From the NCBI GenBank assembly GCA_025617745.1, contig CM046864.1, positions 33,051,239 through 33,115,238 of the forward strand: a stretch of 64,000 nt of DNA. Reading direction: 5' to 3'. Under the pieces are notes generated by a model. It worked only from the letters and a program-made list of their open reading frames with translations, was not told where the DNA came from and did no database searches. The position numbers and the translations under genes were made by a program. This DNA is from Heliocidaris erythrogramma (taxonomy: Eukaryota; Echinodermata; Echinoidea; Camarodonta; Echinometridae). Below, one piece after another: positions 34,562-46,420 of the stretch (its first letter is position 1; every line of letters begins with the position of its first letter).

Positions 34562-34902
34562 TATATCCCTTTCACATCAAGCTTTGGTCCGGACCAAATC
34601 TTGATGTGAAAGCATTTGGTCCGGACCAAAAAGATAGTGAGGACCAAATTTGGTGTGAAAAGCACAAAGAATTTGGTCCGGACCAAATGCATGCCCCGCG
34701 CGAAGCTAGCTAGCTAGCCAGTTCCAAATGTCGCGCGCTTCATGAGGGGGGTAAGTGGTTTCCGTGGCAACTGCGACGGATATGTTTGGTCCGGCCCAGG
34801 TCCGGCCTAAATCTTCACGGCGGTGTGAAAGCACTTGCGACGGACATAATTTGGTCCGGACCTGGTGCGGACCAAATTTGGACGGCAGTGGGAAAGGGGT
34901 AT
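34562..34902. mobile_element. element with three TTTGGTCCGGACCAAA palindromes
   Basis: TTTGGTCCGGACCAAA is perfect at 34583-34598, 34615-34630 and 34672-34687, with half-diverged versions near 34786 and 34851. The first sits in a larger 44-bp palindrome (34569-34612, one mismatched pair). Outer ends TATCCCTTTCACA and GGGAAAGGGGTA are weakly inverted. No coding capacity. Confidence 0.65.
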
Positions 34903-35901
34903 TAAAAGCACCAGAGTATTTCAATTTTTACTAAGACTACTAAGGCTACCTGAATCCAGAGCATAAAAGATGTATGCATATTAACAATAACACCATCATG
35001 TCACAACATTTTGCACAATACAATAATTTCCAAGGCAAATTCATAAAATACTCACAATGTTGTCAGTATAAAAATTCAATAAAAAAACACACCACATTGC
35101 CATTGTGGTTACGGTAGAGGTTCTTGAATGCACCTGTTTCCAAGAATGCTATGAAGATAACCCAGTACAGGGCTGGCACATTGGATGCAGACAGTATTAG
35201 AGGCAGTGGGATAGCTACTGGGGGCATATGCAGCTCAATCGAATGGTTAAAAAGAAGAAAATAAAAAGGGAGAAAAGAAAATAGGGCAGGAAGAGAGAGA
35301 GGGGAGGGGGGGGGGGGGGGGGGGTGCAAGAACTTGATAAGACGCCCTCTCAACCTAATCAATGGCCTTGTTAGATTCATATTTCATTTACGGTAACCCA
35401 TTGGAATATTATTTGATTTTGGTATAACACCCCCTCGCCCCCTTTCCCACATGACAATGTCCCTCAATGGCTGAACCCACGCTATGCTACATGTCTGAGG
35501 TGTGGTATTATAGGTTCTTTTAATAACGCGCATCAAAAGCATACATTCCACATACAAAGCAGCCAGCCCTTCAGGATTGTTTCAAAATCGTTGACGTTAG
35601 AGTACAGGCCTAACATGTCCCTATCATGGTGTTGGTATTTTTTCATTTGTCAAATATAATACATTTACATATATATCTATCATACTGGCCTGTATTTTTC
35701 GAAAGCCACCTCACTTTAATCCTGGTCCAATGATTTAATGAGTGCAAGGTGTCAACTTTTCAATGATGTGTACTATAAATCCCTCAATTCTGTAATTATT
35801 AAAATGAAAATACACAAACCTGTTTTAATAAATTAATTTCTCATTTTCATTTCATGACCAAATTGGTTTTGTTTCTTTATTTTGCACCCTAATTACAGTC
35901 A
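34903..35901. other. intergenic, one weak coding candidate
   Basis: Contains a minus-strand open stretch (35093-35217) described under findings, a poly-G run near 35307 and otherwise unique AT-rich sequence. Confidence 0.35.
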
Positions 35902-36149
35902 TTAACCCCTACCATGCCGTGGGCGGCAAATCCTGCCCCCAAAATTGAGTGTTGAACATTATTTTTAGGCTCAGAATGGCTTGAAAATTCTTCCTTACAC
36001 AGAAACCTGTGTCATCAGTATGTGTATTCTTATGCAATATATCTTTGCCCAGTTTGCTCAAGAAAAAAAATCGTTGAAAGTTAATATTCAACTCTTGAAA
36101 ATTCATTTTTGACATTTGCTCAAAAGTCTGGTGGCATGGAAAGGGTTAA
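35902..36149. mobile_element. TTAACCCC...GGGTTAA MITE, copy 1
   Basis: Bounded by TTAACCCCTACCATGCC and GGCATGGAAAGGGTTAA. It shares TGCAATATATCTTTGC and TGGCTTGAAAATTCTTCC with the reverse-oriented copy at 47916-48165. TTAA edges fit a piggyBac-type target. Confidence 0.7.
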
Positions 36150-36465
36150 TAGAGAGTCAAGGAGCTAACACTTGGCCTTTCGTAAACCAGCAGAATAAGT
36201 TAGTTCAGCTTTGAATTAGGCAGTTTTCAAGATTATGGGCATATAACCCTAGATTTATTTATACAGAGCACATATCCGGCTAACAGCACCCTATTCAGCC
36301 TATGGACTGTACATATTGCAATAATAACATTTCAATCACTAATTCATCAGTAAATATATAAAAATAAATTTTGTTTTTATGTTTGTGCTTTATACTTTGT
36401 GCTTGAATATTGATACCATCCTCTCTGATCTTCTCCTGACCTTGAGAAACATGATTCTTCATCTG

Positions 36466-39400
36466 TTAATCTCCCAATAGCGGTTTTTGTTCTTCTGTCC
36501 CTCCTTGGATCTGCATCTTCTGTCCATCATACGGATGGCTACACACTTGTAGGACGCTGCAAAAATACAAAGGGACCCACAGAGGGTTACACAATCTTAA
36601 CCCCTTAACTACCGAGTTCTCTTTATCCCCATGGGCTTTACACAGGGACCATCCAGTTCCTGTGGGCAATGGGTTAAACGGAAGGTTGAGTTCTGGGAAA
36701 GGTAAACAATAATTTGTGAGCTTTCTCATTCTTTTTATTAAGTTAGTTTGGAACGTTATCATAGTAGATATGATATGACAATATGACAAGAAGCGGCTGA
36801 AATGTTCGGGTTGAACTTTTGTGCGTAGTCCTATATACACATTTCTGTGTGCAGTGCATGTGACTCTCAGCAGGATTGAGTCAATTTCTTATCATTTCGG
36901 TGATTCCAAAACCTTACGGCATACACCAATACTTATATGCTATATAATCAACCTTTCCCAATTGCTTTGAGACAGTTTCTTTCACAATTCAATCTCATGA
37001 CCAGAACTCAACTGTACATTTAATGATATGTTTATCAAACATTTTTTTCATGATTCTTACGGTATAGAGATGTCAGTTGTTTGACACAATCTCCGGTGAT
37101 AATATCAGTCAATTTCCTACGCTTGCCACGTTCCAAACTCCAACCCTGGACCTAACCCTATATACCTCATCCCAGTGGCGTATCTCTGGACCTCTGGGGT
37201 GCGTTTCATCAAGTGTTTTGTCAGTGATTTCTACCGACAAATGTTATAAGCTACTGAAATCCTTGCCTCTGATTGGCTGAGAGCAAATTTGTTAGTAAAA
37301 TCACTGACAAAACACTTGATGAAACACTCCCCTGGCATCAAGAGGTGATCAGTGCCCACAATTGCTTTCCGCCAACCCTCCAAAAGTTACTCAGTGGGGA
37401 TGTCGAGATTTTTTTATTGCCAGCCAAGTCGCGGGGGGGTTCAATGGAGACAAGAAAAGCAGTCTTTATGAGCAGGTGGGTCTATAAGTAGTGGGTCCTT
37501 TAACACACATTTCGATGAGAAGCGGGTGTAACTAAGGGAAATGAAAATTGAGGTTCTTACAGACAGGTTGTCTTTCTATACAGCAAGTTTGACTGTACTA
37601 CTTACCCTGTTAAGAGGATGGGTATGATGTAGATAGCAGCAGCCAGGTAGAAGGTGAGTTGAGGGAAGTTGAGAAGGATAGCCTTAGCATAGACAGCATT
37701 CAACAAAAGAGGAGAGAGCACTTTACCAATGGATGATGCGATAGACATCACGGCAAAGGCAGTACCTGTTATTATTATTTTAAAAAAACCAATAAAAATC
37801 ATGTAACTCAACACTACTTGCTATACAACTCACTCACAAATCTTGGGGGGGGGGGGGGGGGGTCCATTATTTCTACATACATGTATGCTGGTCCATTCCT
37901 CTGGAATAAACTCCTAGAGACCATTTGTAATCTCACTCAAACCTAGTCATTCAGATATATGCATTTAAAGGCTAAATAATTAACACTAAACCGTCTGCCA
38001 TATAGATCAGATTACAATTTTTAGAATAACTGACATCACAAACAATTAATGCTCATGCGTTCCGGTAGCAGCTTTTGTGCCACTATGTTTTGCTGTACAC
38101 TACAGCCGTATAAAGGTTCGTTGAAATATGCCAAAGTAAACCGCCCCCCAAAACGCAGAATTTTGTAAAGCATACTGCGCTTCACATTTCTCTATCTTCT
38201 AAAACACACAGGTAAGTGTGTATGCGTAGGACCTTTGTTGCATCATGCAGTCCCCACTTGCCATTCATTTTAGTACATAAAAAACCCTGCCATGGTCTTT
38301 CTGAGGCGGGTTACCAGGGCATATGTGAACGGGCCTTGACTTTACAACTCTTACCTTGCTCATGACTAGAAACCATCTTCGAGAGGAAGAACTCGGCAAG
38401 AGAATCAGGAAGGGTCCTCAGTGAACCTGCCGCTACAGCTGGAATAATAAATCAGTTATTTATGTTGGCATGAGTATTGAGTGAACCTACAGCTATAGCT
38501 AGAAATTAATAAAACAATTATCTGTGAACATTCACACCCATATTGAGTGAGTCTACAGCAACAGCTATAAAGATATAAAAAACAGGTATCTCTATCCACA
38601 TGTGGAATACATGACTGTTGACAGCGGTGAGGCTTGACACAAAAAGCAACTGTCTGAGGGCAATGACCCTTTGATATTTTAAAGGGACACTCAAATTTGT
38701 ACCATCATGATGTCATCATAATTAATACGGACTATCTGGATTTATTTAGCACTTAGTACAAGAGTACTTATATTGTGCACATACAAAATAGCCCCAATTC
38801 ACGAAAGATGTTGATTCAAACCCCAACTGAATATGCTTATACGTTTTAAATCTCAGTCTACGATTGAGGTTTAAACCATGATTTAGACCATGGGTTAAAT
38901 TAAACCTTCTTTGTGAATTCGGACCAATGTGTGCACCATCTCCACTCCTTGGAGAATATTTCTACCATATGGTCATCATGAAGGTCTTAATGGGCCCTGA
39001 TTGGGGAGAAATAATTGATGACTGACGACCCCAGAGATATGTTCTGACACTGCAAGGTAGTACAAAAAGTAACAGGGATATACATGTACTAGCTCATGAC
39101 CACTTGAACGGTACCCTGGAAACTAACGGCGTGTTTCTACAGGATTTCAAAATACCATAACTCTCCGGGTTGAACAGATTATTTCCAAGTACGGGCTTAT
39201 CCAGAAGCAAACCATATTCAGGCTAGAACTGTTTCTATCTATACCTGTCTCCAGATGTGTATTTTTGGGGGGATGGCGTGTTTCTACAGGATTTCACAAT
39301 AACATATAGTAACTCTCCAGGTTGAACAGATTATTTCTAACTCCAGGCTTCCGTAGAAACACACCATAATCCGACTATATCTGTTTCTATCATACCTGTT

Positions 39401-42400
39401 TCCTGAGCTCGATTTTTCCGGGTACAGCTGCTGTCTCAGCTGTGTAGAAACATTTCCCTTAGAATTTCCCATGATGGTCATGTGACAGAATGCATAATGC
39501 GTGTATCATGCAGGCAATGCCCACTTTCCAGACATCTGGGGGGCATTTCATCTAGTTTCCCGTCAGTGATTTTTACTGACAAATTTGCTCTAAGCCAATC
39601 AAATGCAAGGATTTTAGTAGCTTATAACAGTTATTACAACTTGTCACTGATGACAAGTTTTATGAAACAGGGCCCTGGTGTACCTGGTAAATTATGTTTA
39701 ATAGCTGCAAGGATATTGGAATCAGACCCATCACAATCTGATAGGAACAAATGTTTGCTTCTGAAACTTACCTCCATAGACCAGAACATTCGTCGTCTTG
39801 GCTAAAGGCAGTAACGATGAGTATGGCCACCCCTGAGAGGAATCCAAGCTGCATGATGAGGTATCCAGAGAAACACATCAGCAGCGGCTTGATTATTACC
39901 ATGGAAACTAGTATAAACAAAAACAAAAAGAAGCTAGATGGTGAATGAACAACACTTACTACTCCAGTCACACTGACAGCAGACTGACAACTGGCAGAGA
40001 TTTTGTGGATGATTGCTATGTTTTTAGTCAGTTGAGGTGTGATTGGAGTTTGTTTTTTTTTATTTCCGAAATCAATGACGTAAATTATATACATACAGTC
40101 AAACCTGCTTTAGTGACCACCTGTATAGAAATACCACCTGTCTATAAAGACCATAATTTTTGTTTCCCCTGAAAAGAATTTCTCATTGAAACATGTATTA
40201 CAGGAACCTGTACATAAAGACCACCTGCTCATAAAGACCACTTTTCTCGTCTCCCTTGAGTGTTCTTTCTAGACAGGTTTCATTGTAATATAATTCAAGA
40301 TTCATACATCTGTGGAGCGTTTCGCCAAGCGTTTTGTCAGTGATTTTCACTGACAAATTTGCTCTCAGTCAGTCAGATGCAAGGATTTCAGTAGCTTATA
40401 ACAGTTGTCGGTAAAAATGACTGACAAAATGCTTGATGAAAGATTTTGAAATGCTTATATCAGCAAAACACAGCTGCGCCTCGGCAGGGTCCTTGATAAC
40501 AATTGATCTAATTAATGTTGCTTTCAAAGCCTATAAGTCAAATAGTAATGAAAAAAAAAAGCTGCTTCAGATCAGGTCACCAGACAACAGAACATAAGAG
40601 GCAGGGTCATAACATGGCAAATAAAATAAACAAAACAAAATAAATAGCCATCTTAAAAATGATGTTCAGAACTAGTTAGCAAAATTGCCAAAAAAAATTA
40701 GAAAAAAAATGTCTGATTTTCTGCATTGTCAATTATGACGTATCCGAGAAGGAGCGCTACAAAACCATTTTCTACCAAAAATCGTTTTGCACATACATAC
40801 AGTTATGTATAAGTTATTTGTAGTCCTTCAGTTCAGTGTAAGATTAGTTTGATTCTGTGCAAATTTAATATCAGTCACAACCAGAACACAGGATTTCCTT
40901 TAACACCTAGGACTTACCTAAAGCTGGCCAGGTATTAACAATGACATTGTAGATTCCAACCATTGTAGGTGACCAACAATACGGTGGACCAAGTCCATAG
41001 ATAGTAATGACAGAATACACAGCCTCATTGATTACGGTAAAGACCATGTACATGGTCAGTAGGAGGGTCAATCTTGACCTTCGTCTCTCCTTGGACACCG
41101 ATACAAGCATGACGAAACTCCTCACGAGGTTCTTGACGGTACTGACAAGTTTGAAAGATGTGCGTCTTGTGACGGTCTCTAAAAGCAAGCCCGGGATTAA
41201 GATGTATAAGAAGTTCAGAAAGGCGAATATCCATGCACATCCAAACGTAAGATTGTAGTTGTCGTATTCTGCAGGATGAGGTCCACAATGATTTGACTTG
41301 CACCGAATCCTACGTAAATTAAGAATGAAAGGATCGTGTATTTGGTGATGCGTGACTTGCCAGAACTAGTATCCGCGATGTATGCGAATGAAACGTTAAC
41401 AGAGACGATAGAATCCCCACTGAGTCCCAGGATGCATTCTGCTGCCACGGCAACCACGAGCGGCAGGTGAAGCCAGGCAACCAGGAGAAAAACCGTGGAG
41501 GCAAGAAGATGGCCGATTGCGTTGATCATCAGGATGGGTTTTCGTCCCACGATATCGGAGGCAGCGATGAGGACTGTCCCGGTGAAGATTGGGATGAAAA
41601 CAGAGGTTGATTTCATGTACATGACCCATAATGATGTCTCTGATTCTATCTCTTTTCTGTAGCATCGGCTGTGGAAAAAATGAGGACTCAAATCATGAAG
41701 GGTATGCATCAATTTAAATCAGACATTGTGAAATTTCAATTGCTTCGAAAGAGAAAATTAAGTTCAATACCTAAATTCCAACTTTGAAATATTGGATGAA
41801 ACAAAAGAAAAGGATCAGTGAAAGTATGTTTGTTCATTTGAAAAAGTAAAATCAGTGAATGTTTGCTTGTTGGCTTGTTTATTTGTTTATTTGGGGTTGT
41901 GCATGTGGGAATTTTGGTCATGTCCTGTTATGTCTAAATACAGTATCTACAAAGTACTAGCTATTTTGGTACTAGGAGGATAGATGATGTTGCTCTGGGC
42001 AGTATCTCATTCCCAACCTGTTAATCTATTAAAATCACATACATGTATGTAAACTTGTAAAGACTGATAAATGTACCAGAGTTTTTTTCATTACCCCTTG
42101 CAAAAAGGAACCTAAGGATCAGAAATTATTATGGAAGCCAATCCAAGCTATGAGATGGTCAAAATAACCCTTCTCTTTCAAAACTTTCATCTGGCTTGTA
42201 TTAAAGAAATTTTTAAAGACTCCTTTGGGTATAAATGTACATGGATATTATGGACACATGCCCCATCCCCCAGCTCCTGAGCCCTCTTGCATAAAAAGTT
42301 GCATTTTATCACAACTCAAAGTTGCGTTTAATTTTTTGGGCTGCGATTAAACGCAACTTTTTATGCAAGAGGGCCCTGGAGTGATAACCCTTTTTTATTT

Positions 42401-42638
42401 TCATACCTGACTTATTAGGAGCAGAGCAGTTCCCAGCCTCTGGTAGTGTGTAGTTATACTCTGCTGCCAGACGTGCCTCTACATATTGGGTGCGGAGGTT
42501 TACCAGAAACCCTTGGACTGCGAGAATCAGGAACCCAACTGGTTCCACAGAGACCAGTCTGGACCTGGACCTGGGCTGCTCCTCCTCCCCCTGGGAAGAG
42601 GCAATCGAGGTCGAGGGTTCTTCTGGTATGGTTTCCAT
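36466..42638 (-). CDS. SLC46-like major facilitator transporter, frame disrupted
   Basis: Six exons on the minus strand: 42407-42638, 40918-41668, 39772-39907, 38355-38438, 37606-37765, 36466-36538 (stop 36466-36468); about 478 residues. The ATG at 42636-42638 is in ACCATGG. SLC46-like features: an early membrane segment (VGFLILAVQGFLVNL), MFS motif A SDIVGRKP, the second-half signature AKTTNVLVYG with GSLRTLPDSLAEFFLSKM, then GTAFAVMSIASSIGKVLSPL and C-terminal HPYDGQKMQ. SLC46 proteins are proton-coupled importers (folate, cyclic dinucleotides, other small molecules) of plasma or lysosomal membrane; cargo here is unknown. Two single-base shifts break the frame: one base lacking near 41268 (before YDNYNLTFG) and one extra base near 39803 (before AKTTNVL). 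The exon 1-2 junction is also out of phase with its best splice sites. Either a young pseudogene or assembly indels; splice sites, codons and length otherwise look maintained. Confidence 0.83.
37196..37333. mobile_element. palindromic MITE, copy f (GTTTTGTCAGTGATT variant)
   Basis: Ends GTGCGTTTCATCAAGTG and CACTTGATGAAACACTC, with the family core TTATAAGCTACTGAAATCC. In intron 5 of the SLC46-like gene. Confidence 0.75.
39128..39415. repeat. 147-bp tandem duplication
   Basis: GGCGTGTTTCTACAGGATTT begins both copies (39128 and 39275); both continue with GGTTGAACAGATTATTTC and end near CTGTTTCTATC. In intron 3 of the SLC46-like gene. Confidence 0.8.
39536..39675. mobile_element. palindromic MITE, copy g
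   Basis: Starts GGGGGGCATTTCATC and ends GTTTTATGAAACAGGGCCC, core CTAAGCCAATCAAATGCAAG. In intron 3 of the SLC46-like gene. Confidence 0.75.
40096..40285. mobile_element. MITE with CAGTCAAACCTG ends, copy 2
   Basis: Start CAGTCAAACCTGCTTTAG, end GACAGGTTTCATTG, flanked by TA on both sides. Longer than the 9270 copy by a repeated ATAAAGACCAC segment. In intron 2 of the SLC46-like gene. Confidence 0.7.
40315..40440. mobile_element. palindromic MITE, copy h (variant)
   Basis: Starts GAGCGTTTCGCCAAGCG and ends AAAATGCTTGATGAAAG; core GATGCAAGGATTTCAGTAGC. In intron 2 of the SLC46-like gene. Confidence 0.7.
42272..42377. repeat. short palindrome with AGTTGCGTTTAA arms
   Basis: GAGCCCTCTTGCATAAAAAG and CTTTTTATGCAAGAGGGCCC are inverted, with TTGCATTTTATCACAAC between. 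It lies in intron 1 of the SLC46-like gene. Related to 33876-34027. Confidence 0.7.
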
Positions 42639-42780
42639 GGTAACTGTGTTTTGAAAATAATTGTTAATGTACAGTAACTGTGCAGGACCAGTATTACTGC
42701 CCTAAATTTGACCCAAAAAAGAAGCAATCAGTCATTTTTCACAAATTTCATAGTTTACTGTTCTCTTTGAAAATACAGGT

Positions 42781-42860
42781 GCCGCGGCACTAATGTCCTT
42801 TGGCAAGACATTAATCTATATTTGCCACTCTCCACCCAGGTGTTAAATGGGTACCCAGTA
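42781..42860 (+). mobile_element. tRNA-derived SINE, copy 5 (body fragment)
   Basis: Body only: GCACTAATGTCCTTTGGC, AAGACATTAATC, GCCACTCTCCACCCAGGTG and GGGTACCC. No tRNA head or tail. Confidence 0.65.
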
Positions 42861-43460
42861 GGATGCGAATGTCACTGTGACTGGAATAGTATATGTGCGC
42901 CTGTAAAATGGCAGCCAGACTGGAATGCTCCCTTGTGGAGTGGAGAATGTGCACTATAAGCAGTCACGGCTCTACACTGCAATTAACTGCCCAAAAGCTT
43001 TCGCTCTTTCCTGCCTAATTTGCCTAAAATAAACAAGTTGTTTTACGTAAAACCGCTACCGAAGAGTCTCAGCTAAATTGTGAAATCTCGCCGAAGAAAC
43101 AACCAAATGAAATGAACTAAACGTCAAATTCCAGAATAAGAGTTGCTCTAACCCATAATTTAATTAGTATCACTCTTAGTCAAATCATTTTTTAATTTGT
43201 GAAAACTTGGAGAAATGAGGAGCCATATTTTTTTTTTAAGTCTGAAAATGTAGCATTATTTTTCACATTTGCTGTCATTGCGCAAGATCAAAACTTTCAC
43301 ATATGAAAAATCAAAGTATATTGAGGGGATCCTCGAAATATCTTTTCATAATCATCCATCGAACGGTTATGTCGGGGAAAAAAACCCTCTACCGTTCTTC
43401 ACGCGTAGTCCCACGTATAGCGGTGCATACAGGATGGTTTCAACTCGAGTGTACGCTAAA

Positions 43461-43540
43461 CAGGGGGCGTGTCTTGTCAGTGATTGTTACCGACAAATTT
43501 GCTCTCAGCCAATCAGATTGCAAGGATTTCAGTATTTTTC
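43461..43540. mobile_element. palindromic MITE, copy i (half)
   Basis: CTTGTCAGTGATTGTTACC through CAATCAGATTGCAAGG matches the left two thirds of the family; the right end is missing. Confidence 0.6.
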
Positions 43541-43652
43541 ACGTTAAGTCTTCGATTTTTGATGGCAGTTTTACACAAAACTACTAACTGCGCAAACTTG
43601 AAACTGCCCAGGGAGTGAGACTGGAGTTTAAAGTTTAGCAATATGTTATTTG

Positions 43653-44346
43653 ATTGAAGAGAGTTAATCAGTTGTCTCACGATGTGCAAACGTAAACGTA
43701 GGAAGTCTGACGTTTCGGCTGCTATATACTGCTAGCCTTAGTCATAGACAATGAGCCGAGATCACGCTGAGCGGGTCTTAAATAGCGGCGGGAGCCGCCC
43801 GGAGCGGCCGGATGTACGCTCGGACCACTCGTGCTGTGATTGGTCGCTGCCGTTGACCAATCACCAGGCGCAGCATTGTTCCCTGCCGTGTCGGCGCTGT
43901 GATTGGTCGCTGCCGTTGATCAATCACCGGGCGCGGCGTTGTTCCCTGCCGTGTCGGCGGGGGGCGCGCTATCCTTGGCGGTTCTAATGGTTAGCTGCGT
44001 GGCGCTGAATAGCAGATAACCATTCGTCAGGGATGTCAATGCCGTTATCCCTGTTAATGTTATTCGAGTGCAATCGGATCTGAAGGGAACAATTCTGCGC
44101 CCGGTGATTGGTCAACAGCAGCGACCAATCACAGCGCGAGTGGTCCGAGTGTACATCCGGCCGCTTCGGGCGGCTCCCGCCGCTATTTATGACCCGCTCA
44201 GCGTGATCTCGGCTCATTGTCTATGACTAAGGCTAGCAGTATATAGCAGCCGAAACGTCAGACTTCCTACGTTTACGTTTGCACATCGTGAGACAACTGA
44301 TTAACTCTCTTCAATTATTCTTCACCACGATGAACCTCTTCAATCT
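43653..44346. mobile_element. Penelope-like foldback element with 13-bp TSD
   Basis: The outer sequence is a near-perfect inverted repeat: left arm about 43653-43870, right arm about 44100-44315, including GAGAGTTAATCAGTTGTCTC at the ends and the internal GCCGAAACGTCAGACTTCC motif. Past the right arm is a short tail (TTCACCACGATGAACC). The whole is flanked by AATATGTTATTTG at 43640-43652 and 44347-44359. Inverted pseudo-LTRs, this tail and a variable-length TSD resemble Penelope-like retroelement remnants. The spacer has two about-62-bp direct repeats, each holding a GATTGGTCGCTGCCG/CAATC hairpin. No reverse transcriptase remains. Confidence 0.65.
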
Positions 44347-44639
44347 AATATGTTATTTGTTTGCATATTCATTTCGTCCCAGACTTGTGTCGGGGAAAAA
44401 AACAAAACCTCATTTCTCAGCCCTCTGAAACAGAAAAATACGCATCCGTTTTCAGTGAAAATTAATATGAGGCATAGTATCCTCATTTCCTATCTACTCT
44501 GGAATTTTCATGATATTTAAGGCCCGAATGAGGGAGATACGAGAATGTGAATTTCGAGGATTTCTGCTCCTCGCTCAGCGGAGGGCTTCGATAGCCGTTA
44601 GGAATTCGAAAGCTTTGACGACTTTACAAAGACGTTAAT

Positions 44640-44780
44640 TGGGGTGTAGAGCCGCGCCTGTAAGTGCAAAATCGTAATAGGATCCAATAACCGGTGTGAT
44701 ACTGTAAAGCGCTTTGAGCAGTTACTAACTGGACAGGCGCCATATAAATGCAGATGATTATTATAATTATTATTACACAA
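44640..44780. repeat. dispersed repeat with GTAAAGCGCTTTGAGCA and ATT tail
   Basis: Carries GTAAAGCGCTTTGAGCAG and GGCGCCATATAAATGC and ends in TTATTATAATTATTATTA, the pattern of an ATT-tailed SINE or MITE. A related GCGCTTTACAG segment is at 7262-7340. Confidence 0.5.
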
Positions 44781-46420
44781 AACTTTTCCAGGAGCAATTG
44801 TAGAATACCCCGCTGCGAAAGTTGACTGGATGTCCTTTGATTGACCAATGAACAGTAATCTAGGAGGGTCAATTTCAATAAATGTTTATTCATGAGGAAT
44901 GACGTCAAAAACTCGTCAAATACTGTTCGATGATTGGTTAGTGGCTCATATTAACATAATGTTTTATGTATAAGATCATACATAAAACATTTTTTTTATT
45001 CCAACAATTCTCTACGATTTGGGCACGAAATAGGGAAAATGGCGGCCGTACGGGTAGTGCTACTTTTGTGCCATTTCAACACAAATCTCAAAAAAACTTT
45101 GTTTTTGGAGAAATTTTTTTTGTTTTAGGAGTTTGTCTAGTAAATTCTCACGAAAGCAGAAAATTCTCCGGGGGACATTCTTATCAAAGTAATGCCGTAT
45201 GATGCCATGAAATGTAAGTAAATATGTATTTTGTTTAACGTTCCTCTTAATAATTGGGATGTGTTCGTCGTGGCTGCTAGTGAGTTCACTGTACAAAACG
45301 TATTATCCCACATCCCGCCAAGACCCCCCTCTCTTGCATGACAAAACAAAATTATTATCTTTGATTGAACTCTAAAACGGTCATTTTGAATAGTCTACTG
45401 GTAATATTTTGTGAAAAGATCAGAAATTTTCTGAAGATCTGTATATTATGATAGTGCTCAAGCCTAAAAGTAAAGCGCATGGCTTCATTACCGACAATCT
45501 GTGGTAGATGTGGACCTGTTCAAAATTAATCATGACGCTGAATGCGTAAGATCCTCACTCTGGGGAGCTGGGCCACGCGGGTAAGATCTTGCCCAGCAGT
45601 CTGTTAGTTTTGGGTGTGCAGATCCTGGCCGGCTTACTGCGCTTTGCCTACATCGCTACGATAGCAAAATTTGCAGGTGCCCTGGATCTAGCCCTACTTT
45701 AGAGTTAGACCCTCGCCTTGAACTTTTATTTATATATAACCTAATGCTGCTACTGAGAGCTGTCTCAATTTCTTTTGTGTACTGTAGTGACAACCATGAC
45801 GAGTCACCACTGTCACTGAGATGCGAGCAGTAAGCTACATGTGCGAGTATAATATTAATCTAAACAGTAGATCTGTGGCACGCTTTTATTACTACTATAA
45901 TCCTAACCTCTTGTTCTCTTTTGATTGCAGAGCTATTGGACCAAAGTAGAGAAACACATGGGGCCAGGACCAGGTCATCCAATATCGTGATAGACCCTAC
46001 CTGGGGCTGGGCTGTAGATTATTGTCATCCACTCACTGCAGGAAACCAAAGTTGAAAATGTAGACCTCTAAGCCCACATAATTGGTGTAACCCATAGCTT
46101 AGTCTTAGGCATTGTACTAGTAGCCCTGTAAGATTAGATCTAGTTATTAATATTAGATTTTATATGTGTATCTGTTTGCTGTAGACCGTACGTCGACAGT
46201 CTGTACAGTCAAAATGAAAATTCTAAAGTCCAGTAAATTATTATTTATTATACCCGCTTACCGATTTAGCCATTTTAAAGTTTACGATGTCTTACATGTA
46301 GTCTACTCTAGAGGAATGGAAGATGAAAATATGTACATGTATTATGATTTAAACTTAGATTTACATTTACATTTCTATAATTAAGGAAGAAAACAAATTG
46401 TAACATAAATGGATAGATGC
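44781..46420. other. intergenic; possible transcript, nothing confirmed
   Basis: An ATG in GAAAATGGCGG context at 45039 starts a short hydrophobic frame, and a good acceptor (TTTGATTGCAG) ends at 45930. AATAAA-type signals occur near 46660. No protein family is recognised and no splice pair is convincing, so this could be a non-coding transcript or nothing. Confidence 0.3.

Noticed and set aside
45039..45125. ATG in GAAAATGGCGG context starting MAAVRVVLLLCHF, like a signal peptide
   Set aside because: The frame stops after about 29 codons and neither a convincing donor nor a matching downstream exon could be found; left as unconfirmed.
45931..46060. Open stretch after a good acceptor reading RSSNIVIDPTWGWAVDYC
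   Set aside because: No family recognised and no upstream exon in phase; may be chance or UTR.
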